Under the pieces are notes generated by a model, which was not told the DNA's origin, ran no database searches, and saw nothing but the letters and a program-made list of their open reading frames with translations. 48,445 bases of DNA from Candidatus Zipacnadia bacterium (GTDB lineage Bacteria > Armatimonadota > Zipacnadia > Zipacnadales > UBA5352), in contig JALGSW010000008.1 in NCBI GenBank assembly GCA_029821635.1, positions 1-48,445 of the forward strand. The letters run 5' to 3'. Shown here piece by piece: positions 1-7,158 of this stretch. Position numbers and translations under genes: made by a program. How positions within the stretch are numbered: position 1 is the first letter of the stretch; the number at the start of each line of letters is the position of its first letter.

Positions 1-2
1 AC

Positions 3-314
3 TGGGACGGGCAGCAACTGGTCAGCCCGGAGACGGTGGACCTGCTCACCGCCGACGCGGGTGTGCCACCCCAGGAGGTGACCGGCTCGAGCCGCCGCCC
101 CGGCCTGTGCTGGTGGCTGAACTCAAATGGCGGGACGCCCGACGTCCCTACGGATGCGTTCTTTGGGTCGGGAGCGGGGAACCAGCTTCTGGCGGTCATC
201 CCGAGCCTTGACCTGATAGTGGTGCGCAACGGCTCCCAGATCAGCCCGCAGGGAAGCTGGGACGGCGTCGAGGGCTATCTGCTGGCGCCGCTGATGGCGG
301 CCGTGGTGGATTGA
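3..314 (+). CDS. C-terminal end of a beta-lactamase-related serine hydrolase (partial, 5' end outside window)
   Basis: The open frame runs in from the left edge and ends at TGA 312-314, giving about 103 residues. The segment WDGQQLVSPE matches the helix before the last motif in class C beta-lactamase/S12 serine hydrolases. It is followed by DAFFGSGAGNQ and VIPSLDLIVVRNG, which is the usual last beta-strand pair of the family. The SxxK and YxN motifs would lie upstream of the window, so activity cannot be judged. Family members are exported or membrane-linked esterases, peptidases or beta-lactamase relatives; the substrate here is unknown. A terminator-like hairpin follows at 348-374, so this gene probably ends its transcription unit. 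Fold assignment is fairly safe; function is not. Confidence 0.75.
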   Translation, partial: WDGQQLVSPETVDLLTADAGVPPQEVTGSSRRPGLCWWLNSNGGTPDVPTDAFFGSGAGNQLLAVIPSLDLIVVRNGSQISPQGSWDGVEGYLLAPLMAAVVD

Positions 315-347
315 GGGAACGCGCCGCGGGGCAGACGGGGGCCGGTG

Positions 348-374
348 AGCCGCTCGGTCCCCTCGAGCGGCTTT
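348..374 (+). terminator. Rho-independent terminator-like hairpin after the serine hydrolase
   Basis: AGCCGCTC at 348-355 pairs perfectly with GAGCGGCT at 365-372 across a 9-nt loop, and a short T run (372-374) follows. It lies 34 nt after the stop of the serine hydrolase and before the ribosome-binding site of the next gene. The T tract is short, so strength is uncertain. Confidence 0.5.
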
Positions 375-436
375 CCCTCCGGTACCGGGAGACCACCCCT
401 GACACAATGGCGTGCGTACTCTGGGAGGCGTGCTAA

Positions 437-2575
437 ATGCGACTGGTGCTGGTCTGTGCCGTGGCGATCGCGTGCGGATGGTCGGCGGCGGCGCAGCTCC
501 GGCCTTTGGACAACCCGGGCGCCGGCGCGTCGCTGCCTCCGGTGACGATCGCCAGCTTCGCCGCAGAAGGCGCCACGCCGGACTGGGGCGGCACCTGGGG
601 GGTATGGCCGCAGGTCGAAGGCTGTGGCGGCGAGGCCACCTGGGTCGCCGAGGACGCCGAGGGCGGCCCGGGCGGCTCGATGCGCATCGCGTACGAGATC
701 GGGGCCGATCCGCGCAGCTTCTCGCTGTGGTTCGCGCCTGCCCGCAAGGTTGACCTGGCCGCCTGTGACCGCGTCACTGTCTGCGCGCGCGGCGACGTGC
801 CATCGTTTACGCTTGTGGTGAAGGATGACAGTGCCGATCCCGCTGGAACGACCGATGCGGGCATCGCCGACCTGCTGGTCACCGGCGTTACCGATCAGTG
901 GCAGCGCCTGGAGCTGCGCTTTGCCGACTTCGTCCCGCGCGTGGCGGGCGCGACCATTGACTGGCACTCCATCAACCACGTCGGCGTGGCTGCGATGGCC
1001 GACCGCAACGCGGTGTCGGGCACGCTGCAGGTTGACAACCTGCGCGCGCTGCCCGTACCGGGACGCGGCCCGGCTGACCAGCGGACGGAGCTGGGCCGTC
1101 TGATCCCCGATGCGCGATTGCTCTGGGTGCGCGATGACCGGATCTACTGCACACGCCTCGGCGAATGGGATCCACAGCCTGCCACGCGGCAGCCGGGCAA
1201 GGAGGGGCGCCCGCGCTGGTCGCCCGATGGCACGCAGGTGGTCTACTGGGCCGAGCATCCCGACGGGACCGGCGTGTGGCTGATGAGCGCCGACTTCTCC
1301 GACCGCCGGCTGATCCTCCCCGGCGCCGGCGTGGCCGACTGGACGGCCGACGGGAACGCCATCACCGCCATCGCCGCCATCGCCGCCGATCGCCAGCAGG
1401 TGCTCATGCACGACCTCGCCACCGGTGAGACGTCGGTCATCTACGACTCACGTGAGCTGCCCTACAGGGACACAGCCATCCGGCTCGAACAGATCGCGGA
1501 GCTGCACGCGAGTGGCCGCTACCTGCTCATCTGGACCGAGAATTTCGGGCACGCCACGCTCGTTGTTGACCTGGTCAATCGGCGCTACCTGGCCAACGGG
1601 CGCATGCTCGGTGGCGACTGCAGCCCCGCCTGGGCGCCGGATGGCAGCTTCCTCATCGGCACCGCGCGAGACTGGGCCCATCGAAGAGCTGTGGTACGGG
1701 CGGCATTTGACGCAGAGACGGGCACTATCGCGCCGTCGGAGTACTTCTGCGGCGACGGAACGTGTCACTTCCAGCGGGTCTCCAGTGACGGCAACTGGGT
1801 CGTCTACGCGCCGCAGTTGGACAGCCGCGAGCTGTTCTGCTGGCGCGTGGGAGATCCGCAGGGGGCGACGGTGCGCCTCACCTTCGACCCGGCCCAGGAC
1901 GTATCGCCCAGCCTGTTCTTACCCGGTGACGTGGCCTCGGCCGCCGGCCCATCGGGCGCCCGGCAGGGCCAGCCCGCCGTGGGATCTGAGGCAGGCGCCA
2001 CGCTGGCGGTCGAGCTGGACGGCCTGCACGAACTGCTCGCGCAACTGCGGCCCGCAGAGGGCGTTCCGGCGCGCTTCGGCGAGCCCGCCTACTTCGAGCG
2101 CAATCGGTCAACGCTGGTGCAACTCGTTCAGCTTGTGGCGCGCCTCCGTGAGCAGTACCCGGGGAGCGCCGTGGCCGGTGAGGCGGCCGCCGTCGCCGCG
2201 CGCTACGGTTTGCCGGAGGAGACCGCTGAGGAGGGCAACCAGCAGATCACCGTGGTTGCGGTGATCGAGCGGTCGTCCCGCGTGCCGTCCGCCGCACAGA
2301 TCGCGCCCTACCGCGAGGCCCTCACCTACGTACGCTACCGGGTCGAGCGCGTCATCTCCGGCGACTACGCAGGCGATCGCCTGTTGGTAGTCCACTGGGG
2401 CATGCGCGATGCCAGACCCGTGCCGGCGGCTCAGTGGCAGGCGGGCCTGCGGCAGCGACTCACCGTGGATCTGTTCGGCGCTCATCCCGAACTGCAACGG
2501 GTGACCGCGGCCGACGACGCGGATGACCTGACGTTGACGCCTTACTGGGCACTGAGCGTGGAGCCGTCGGAGTAG
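437..2575 (+). CDS. Exported protein: galactose-binding-like domain plus TolB/PD40-type beta-propeller
   Basis: 712 residues. ATG at 437 has GGGAGG at 423-428, 8 nt upstream. Residues 1-19 are a signal peptide (hydrophobic core, then SAAA before Q). Residues about 36-205 look like a jelly-roll carbohydrate-binding or CIA30-like domain ending in VDNLRAL. Residues about 215-490 contain TolB/PD40 propeller blades, seen as PRWSPDGTQVVY, PAWAPDGSFLI and RVSSDGNWVVY. Residues about 515-712 form a separate C-terminal region that I cannot assign; its last 100 residues look beta-rich. No catalytic motif is visible, so a binding or scaffold role is more likely than an enzyme. A terminator-like hairpin precedes it, and a gene-poor degraded island follows, so it is probably transcribed alone. 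Confidence 0.72.
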   Translation: MRLVLVCAVAIACGWSAAAQLRPLDNPGAGASLPPVTIASFAAEGATPDWGGTWGVWPQVEGCGGEATWVAEDAEGGPGGSMRIAYEIGADPRSFSLWFAPARKVDLAACDRVTVCARGDVPSFTLVVKDDSADPAGTTDAGIADLLVTGVTDQWQRLELRFADFVPRVAGATIDWHSINHVGVAAMADRNAVSGTLQVDNLRALPVPGRGPADQRTELGRLIPDARLLWVRDDRIYCTRLGEWDPQPATRQPGKEGRPRWSPDGTQVVYWAEHPDGTGVWLMSADFSDRRLILPGAGVADWTADGNAITAIAAIAADRQQVLMHDLATGETSVIYDSRELPYRDTAIRLEQIAELHASGRYLLIWTENFGHATLVVDLVNRRYLANGRMLGGDCSPAWAPDGSFLIGTARDWAHRRAVVRAAFDAETGTIAPSEYFCGDGTCHFQRVSSDGNWVVYAPQLDSRELFCWRVGDPQGATVRLTFDPAQDVSPSLFLPGDVASAAGPSGARQGQPAVGSEAGATLAVELDGLHELLAQLRPAEGVPARFGEPAYFERNRSTLVQLVQLVARLREQYPGSAVAGEAAAVAARYGLPEETAEEGNQQITVVAVIERSSRVPSAAQIAPYREALTYVRYRVERVISGDYAGDRLLVVHWGMRDARPVPAAQWQAGLRQRLTVDLFGAHPELQRVTAADDADDLTLTPYWALSVEPSE

Positions 2576-2653
2576 GGCCGCGTGCGGCCGCGGGAAGACA
2601 GCGGCTCGTGCAGCAGGCGAGGTGAGCCGGTCGCGACTGCTGCGGGCGCGCGC

Positions 2654-3076
2654 TCAGGGCGCAGGCGGCCCCCACGGCCAGTAGCAGACCTTGATGGCCT
2701 GGCGGGACTCCAGCAGCGCCGTGCCCTCATCGTAGCGCTCGAGGGGCAGGTTGTGCGTCACCAGCGGGGCGAGATCGAGCTTCCCCTGCTCGATGAGCCC
2801 GACCGCGTACTCGGCGGACTCGCGGGAGTACCCCTTGTAGCCGCACAGGCGCAGGCGACCGTGACGTGGGGCATACGTGTAGTCCTCGCGCTGCACCCCG
2901 AAGAGCGCCACGACGTCCTCGGTGGCATCCATGGCGAACTCCACGCTCTGCTTCGCACCGACGCAGTCCACGAAGGTCTCCAGACGGGGTCGGGTCGGGC
3001 GCAGCGGAACACTCTCATCCAGCTCGAGCGGGTCATGGCAGGCATCGACGCCAAGCTGCAGCGCCAGTTCGCGGCG
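2654..3076 (-). pseudogene. C-terminal fragment of a zinc-type (MDR) alcohol/polyol dehydrogenase
   Basis: Reading on the minus strand, recognisable homology starts near 3076 with ELALQLGVDAC, the end of the Rossmann helix that follows the NAD-binding strand in medium-chain dehydrogenases. It continues through FVDCVGAK, GRLRLCGYKG and LAPLVTHNLPLERYDEG, the usual C-terminal segment, to TGA at 2654-2656. About 140 residues are left of a family that is normally about 340. The catalytic zinc ligands, the structural zinc loop and the GxGxxG motif are all missing. Upstream, the open frame continues only through a Val-Ala repeat that is the translation of the microsatellite. No start or ribosome-binding site suits the fragment, so it is best seen as a truncated relic, cut where the inverted repeat at 3080-3097 begins. 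Confidence 0.75.
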
Positions 3077-3079
3077 CGC

Positions 3080-3097
3080 CGCCCCCCTCGGGGGGCG
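3080..3097. repeat. Perfect GC-only inverted repeat at the dehydrogenase breakpoint
   Basis: CGCCCCCC at 3080-3087 and GGGGGGCG at 3090-3097 are exact reverse complements separated by TC. The repeat sits immediately beyond the last residue of dehydrogenase homology and may mark the deletion or insertion junction. A minor alternative is a transcription-pausing hairpin. Confidence 0.6.
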
Positions 3098-3114
3098 CAG
3101 GGCAACAGCTACGA

Positions 3115-3157
<43 letters not shown>

Positions 3158-3198
3158 TACCAACGACACACGACCAACGACCTACCAACGACCACTAC

Positions 3199-3244
3199 AA
3201 CCGGACATTTCTACTTTGCTCAGAACCGGACGCTTCTACTTTGC
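3199..3244. mobile_element. Two direct repeats resembling an insertion-sequence end (transposase-binding sites)
   Basis: Two 21-nt copies at 3199-3219 and 3224-3244 differ at only two positions and repeat with a 25-nt period. Each contains ACCGGAC, then TTCTACTTTGC. Multiple short direct repeats of this kind at an end, followed here by TTGACAGAC, resemble the ends of IS21/IS481-like elements. The reverse reading, AAAGTAGAAATGTCCGG, is a form I associate with such ends from memory. No transposase gene and no second end are present, so only one degraded end seems to remain. The family assignment is tentative. Confidence 0.45.
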
Positions 3245-3349
3245 CTTGACAGACCCCACGTTCTCTGGTCGCGGGGGCCTCCTGAGCAGGTCCGCACGCG
3301 GCCTGTGGCGAAGCGTGCCGCGCACTCATCACCGACGGAGGTGCTCGCC

Positions 3350-3528
3350 ATGATCGTCCGCATCATCCTGTCGCTGGCACTCATCTCGCTCGTCCCGAGC
3401 GCATCCTGAGCGAGGGCGTTGCCGAAGTGGTGGGCGACGCTCCGTACGGCGGCTCACCCGCCGGCGCCGGGGCGGCCGATCGGCTGCGCGTCGCGATCCT
3501 CCAGTGCCTGGTCGATCTGCAGGAGTGA
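3350..3528 (+). pseudogene. Frameshifted gene remnant: signal-peptide-like start running into a coding tail
   Basis: ATG at 3350 has GGAGG at 3337-3341, 8 nt upstream. It opens a 19-codon frame, MIVRIILSLALISLVPSAS, that looks like an export signal but ends at TGA 3407-3409. In another frame, overlapping it, a coding-looking segment runs from about 3379 to TGA 3526-3528, containing PERILSEGVAEVVGDAPYGG and ADRLRVAILQCLVDLQE. That tail resembles the C-terminus of a cytoplasmic enzyme, possibly an oxidoreductase of Gfo/Idh type, but I cannot name it. The two pieces probably came from different genes joined by deletion. A short real peptide from 3350-3409 is possible but unlikely. Confidence 0.4.
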
Positions 3529-3573
3529 GCTTCATTCCAGTCGGTTGAGAGAACTCAAGGGAGGCGCGGGCCC

Positions 3574-4848
3574 GTGCCTGCTGTGAACGCGTTGGATATT
3601 CCCGAGGTACGCGGCGACGGCGTGCACGATGACACGTCCGGACTGCAGGCGGCGCTGGACAGCGGCGCGGACGTTGTCCGGCTGCCGATGCCGCCGGCGC
3701 ACTACGCTATCAGTCGGACGCTCGTCATGCACTCAGGGCAGACGCTGCTGGTGGATCGCCGCGCCGTCATCCGCCTGGCCGATCATGCACATGCTCACAT
3801 GCTGACCAATGCCGACCACGACACGCTCAGCCGGGGCATCACGGTGCGCGGCGGTATCTGGGACGGGAACAACGCGCACCAGACGTGCGAGTACCATCAG
3901 AAGGGCCGCGATCGGCGAGTGCCCTACGACCCGGCGCGCTACCTCGGCGTGCTGCTGCAGTTCAACAATGTCGAGGACCTGCACCTCTCGGGGCTGACGC
4001 TGAAGGACCCCGAGACCTTCGGCATTCAGATCGCCAACATCCGGCGCTTCACCGTCGAGGACATCACCTTCGACTACAATATGCTGCGCGGCAACATGGA
4101 TGGCGTGCACCTGCAAGGCAACTGCCACCAGGGGCGCATCGCCAACCTCAAGGGCGCGACCAATGACGATCAGGTGGCACTCAACGCCGACGACGGCTCG
4201 ATGTACGAGATCAGCCGGGGGCCCATCACCGATATCCAGATTGATGGCCTGTGGGCCGAGAACGGCTACACGGCGGTGCGGCTGCTCTCGGCCGGTTCAC
4301 CTATCCGGCGTGTGCGCATCTCGAACCTCTTCGGCAGCTTCAGATACTACCTGACCTCATTCGGCCACCACAACGCCCATCCCGGCGAGCCCAGTGAGAT
4401 CAGCGACGTTGTGATCGATGGAGTCTTCTGCGCCAAGCCGACGCAGCCAACGGACAGCTCGCAGCCGTGGAACGAGGCGGCCGTGCGTCGTCACCCGTTC
4501 TTCTGGGTCGAGCCGGGGACCCACGTCCGCAATCTGCTCGTGTCCAACGTCGTGCGCACAGAGCGCCTGGAGCATGCGCCTCCGTGCATTCACGTCAGTG
4601 AGGGAGCGCACGTCGAGCACCTGGGCGTCAGCCAGGCCAGTGTCGTCAACCTCGCGCCCACACCGTTGGACTTTCTGCACAATGAGGGTAGTATCGAGAG
4701 CCTGAGCATGGCGAACGTGCATTGCCGCGCCGAGGGCGGCTCGCCATGCGGGAGCCTTGTGCGCAACGATGGCAGCATCGCCCGTCGGCACCTGAGCAAT
4801 CTCACGTCGCACAACGTGGCCGGCGCGGGCGACGAGGACGCGCAATAG
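3574..4848 (+). CDS. Right-handed parallel beta-helix protein, pectate-lyase-3/GH28-like
   Basis: 424 residues from GTG at 3574, with AAGGGAGG at 3557-3564 and a 9-nt spacer. Residues 8-30 (GDGVHDDTSGLQAALDSG) are the hallmark opening of the pectate lyase superfamily beta-helix. N174-M-D-G177 and N197-D-D199 align by eye with the NTD and DD catalytic blocks of GH28 polygalacturonases. The GHG block is absent: SAGSPIRRVRI stands in its place. It may be a divergent glycosidase, an epimerase-like enzyme or a binder. There is no signal peptide, so the product is predicted cytoplasmic unless exported in another way. The likely original C-terminus continues in another frame after the stop (see 4849-4958). 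It starts a plus-strand run with the SGNH and GH20/84-like genes. Confidence 0.75.
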   Translation: MPAVNALDIPEVRGDGVHDDTSGLQAALDSGADVVRLPMPPAHYAISRTLVMHSGQTLLVDRRAVIRLADHAHAHMLTNADHDTLSRGITVRGGIWDGNNAHQTCEYHQKGRDRRVPYDPARYLGVLLQFNNVEDLHLSGLTLKDPETFGIQIANIRRFTVEDITFDYNMLRGNMDGVHLQGNCHQGRIANLKGATNDDQVALNADDGSMYEISRGPITDIQIDGLWAENGYTAVRLLSAGSPIRRVRISNLFGSFRYYLTSFGHHNAHPGEPSEISDVVIDGVFCAKPTQPTDSSQPWNEAAVRRHPFFWVEPGTHVRNLLVSNVVRTERLEHAPPCIHVSEGAHVEHLGVSQASVVNLAPTPLDFLHNEGSIESLSMANVHCRAEGGSPCGSLVRNDGSIARRHLSNLTSHNVAGAGDEDAQ

Positions 4849-4958
4849 CGGCCCGCAACCAGCCGGTTGCGTCCGGGAACATCGGCATGATCGTGGAGCA
4901 TCAGACCGGGCTGGTGTCGCTGCCGGGCGGAACCGTCCGCGAACTGACATTGCCCTGA
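4849..4958 (+). pseudogene. Possible out-of-frame C-terminal coil of the preceding beta-helix protein
   Basis: Directly after the stop at 4846-4848, a different frame reads NQPVASGNIGMIVEHQTG followed by LVSLPGGTVRELTLP and TGA at 4956-4958. The text has the beta-helix coil pattern seen just upstream (compare DFLHNEGSIESLSM and SLVRNDGSIARRHL). A one- or two-base indel near 4835-4850 would join it to the upstream frame. It could be a true frameshift, a sequencing error, or chance. Confidence 0.4.
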
Positions 4959-4978
4959 CACCCACCGGAGGTGCGTCT

Positions 4979-7090
4979 GTGAAGACGCTGCTGATCTTTG
5001 CTCTTGTCATGTTGCCATCGGTGCTGCTCGCCGCCTCGCTGAAGGTGGACGTGCGCAGCATGCCGCGCGTGGTGTTCACCGGGGATTCGCAGACCTGCGG
5101 TCGCGTCGGCGCCTGGGACTACGCGCAGATGCTCTCGTGGGAGCAGCCGGTGCATGTGATCAACACCGCGGTCGGCGGCACCAACACCACGCACCTGCTC
5201 AACGAGCAGACGGGCGGCACCGCCGAGGCGAAGGCCGGGGAGTACGAGGTGCGAGGCCAGAAAGTCGGCTGGGGGGCGGGCCCATACCCGGGGCAGACGA
5301 TCCGCCTGGGCGCGCAGAGCTACACGATCGACCGCATCGAGGTCCGTAACTACAGGGCGCGCGAGGTGTCGGTGTGGCTCACCGAGCCTGCACGCGAGGA
5401 CTTCAGCGGCACCGACCACGCCGTCGAGCCGGGCTGGCGGGTGCGCATCGCAGAGCGCCGCCCGGACTTCGCCTGCTTCATGTACTCGGTCAACGACACC
5501 GGTCACACCTCCGAGCAGTTCACCGCCAACATCCGCGAGCTGGTCGAGGGCACCCGCGCGCTGGGGGCCGAGCCGGTCCTGCTCAGCGGCATCCCCCTGA
5601 TGGTGGCCGAGCTGGGCGGCTCACACCCGGGTGACAACGTCAAGGTAGACGTCCGCGCCGACGACCTGCTGGCCTGCTCCGTGCAGTTCGGCGTGCCATA
5701 CGCCGACATCTTCCACTCGCTGATGCTGCTCGACGAGCCCTGCACCGCCACCTGGGTGGACACCGTGCACCCCACCAGCGACGGCTCGACGCTCATGCTG
5801 GTGGCGCTGCGGCGCATCTTCGACCGCCTCGACCTGGCCGACAACCCCTACTTCGTCCGCGGCTACCGCGCGGGCGAACTGTGCGCGCCCGATGAGCAGG
5901 ACGCGCTGACCCCCATCTCCACCAGCCAGCCCGACTACAACATCGCGGGCCAGCTCGACGACGACCACTTCGACCTCGCCTCGATCCACGCCCGCGACGA
6001 GTATGAACTCATCGCGGAGGCCGACGGCGATGCGCTGGTGAGTGACCGCCCGCTGCTCCTGCGCTTCGGCGTGGGCCATCCGTCTCGGCTGCAGTCCATC
6101 GACGTCAAGCTCGTCACGACCGCGCCTGCCACGGCGTCCGCATTCGACTGGCGGACGCGCGAGTGGCGCAAGTTGACCAGGGGACAGGGCGAACTCAGCG
6201 CGACTGTGGCGGCCGAGGACCTCCGTGCGCTCATCCACCGGCGCTGCCTGTGGCTGGCCGTGCATGGGGCGGAGAGCATCGAACTCGACTATGCCGGGCT
6301 GACGCTTGAGGGCGACCCGAAGCCGTGGGCGCCGCGCCGCGCCGCGGGGGCGATGCTCTGGCCCGAGCCGGGCGCACTGATTTGGACCGAGGACGCGGGC
6401 AACCTGGTCGCCAACGGCAACGTGGCGGCGGCCGACGAGGGCGTGCCCACGGGCTGGCAGATTCTCGGCGACGATGCCACCTACATCCGTGGCGGGGTGC
6501 TGGCCGAGGGGCTGGGCGAACTGAAGGTGGAGGGTCGCTGGGGCGCCTTCACTTGCCCGACCGGCGATCTGGCGCTGGCCCGGCCGCTGGACGTGCTGGA
6601 GGTCATGGATGGCTCCGAAGAAGAGCCCGGGCGCTACCTGATCCGCTCGATCACCGAGGATGGCACGGCGCTCCTGCGCCGCAGGCCCGCGGAGCCTGCG
6701 GCGGGACTGCGCTTCGAGCTGCTACGCTCCTCGGGGTGCCTGGCGGTGCCGGGCGGCTGCGCCATCGGCTGCCGGGGAGAGAGCTACTGGCAGAGCGCGG
6801 TGCGTGGCCTGCAGCCGGGCGAGTACCGCCTCGGCTTCTACTTCCGCGCCTACGATCCGCCCGCGATGAAGGCCAAGGGCGGGCCCGGACGGGCCGCTCG
6901 GGTGGACGTGGCGCTGAACGCCGCGGACACGCTGGCCTCGACGGGCCCGCTCGTGACCGCCTACCACTGGCAGCGGGCGTGGCTGAAGTTCACCGTGTTG
7001 GAGGCCGGCGACCTGCTGCTGCAGCCGCGCGCCGAGGGCGACACCACCGTCGAGTTCACGGGCTTCAGCCTGCAGCGGCGCGAGCGCTGA
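4979..7090 (+). CDS. Exported SGNH/GDSL-family esterase-like hydrolase with large C-terminal extension
   Basis: 703 residues from GTG at 4979, with GGAGG at 4967-4971. Residues 1-18 form a signal peptide. Residues about 28-290 are an SGNH hydrolase domain with all four blocks: GDS37, VGG66-67TNT, N172 in YSVNDTGH, and D261-x-x-H264 in VDTVHPTSDG. The expected reaction is ester hydrolysis, for example of acetyl groups on a polysaccharide. Residues about 300-703 form a long extension of beta-sandwich-like segments, with a jelly-roll-like part in the last 150 residues, likely for substrate binding. Usual SGNH enzymes are 200-300 residues, so the extension is notable. The gene lies 130 nt after the beta-helix gene and 68 nt before the GH20/84-like gene, and may be co-transcribed with both. 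Confidence 0.8.
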   Translation: MKTLLIFALVMLPSVLLAASLKVDVRSMPRVVFTGDSQTCGRVGAWDYAQMLSWEQPVHVINTAVGGTNTTHLLNEQTGGTAEAKAGEYEVRGQKVGWGAGPYPGQTIRLGAQSYTIDRIEVRNYRAREVSVWLTEPAREDFSGTDHAVEPGWRVRIAERRPDFACFMYSVNDTGHTSEQFTANIRELVEGTRALGAEPVLLSGIPLMVAELGGSHPGDNVKVDVRADDLLACSVQFGVPYADIFHSLMLLDEPCTATWVDTVHPTSDGSTLMLVALRRIFDRLDLADNPYFVRGYRAGELCAPDEQDALTPISTSQPDYNIAGQLDDDHFDLASIHARDEYELIAEADGDALVSDRPLLLRFGVGHPSRLQSIDVKLVTTAPATASAFDWRTREWRKLTRGQGELSATVAAEDLRALIHRRCLWLAVHGAESIELDYAGLTLEGDPKPWAPRRAAGAMLWPEPGALIWTEDAGNLVANGNVAAADEGVPTGWQILGDDATYIRGGVLAEGLGELKVEGRWGAFTCPTGDLALARPLDVLEVMDGSEEEPGRYLIRSITEDGTALLRRRPAEPAAGLRFELLRSSGCLAVPGGCAIGCRGESYWQSAVRGLQPGEYRLGFYFRAYDPPAMKAKGGPGRAARVDVALNAADTLASTGPLVTAYHWQRAWLKFTVLEAGDLLLQPRAEGDTTVEFTGFSLQRRER

Positions 7091-7158
7091 CGCGCGGGCG
7101 GACCGCGAGGCGAACGACGCGACTACGGATCACCCGATCGTCGCAGGGGATGGTGCCA

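Noticed and set aside
3574-4848. An active GH28 polygalacturonase
   Set aside because: The GHG block is missing and there is no signal peptide, so only a fold-level name is given.
6325-7158. A 278-codon upstream extension of the GH20/84-like gene
   Set aside because: It overlaps the SGNH gene in another frame and is Gly/Arg-rich. The signal peptide and ribosome-binding site support the start at 7159.
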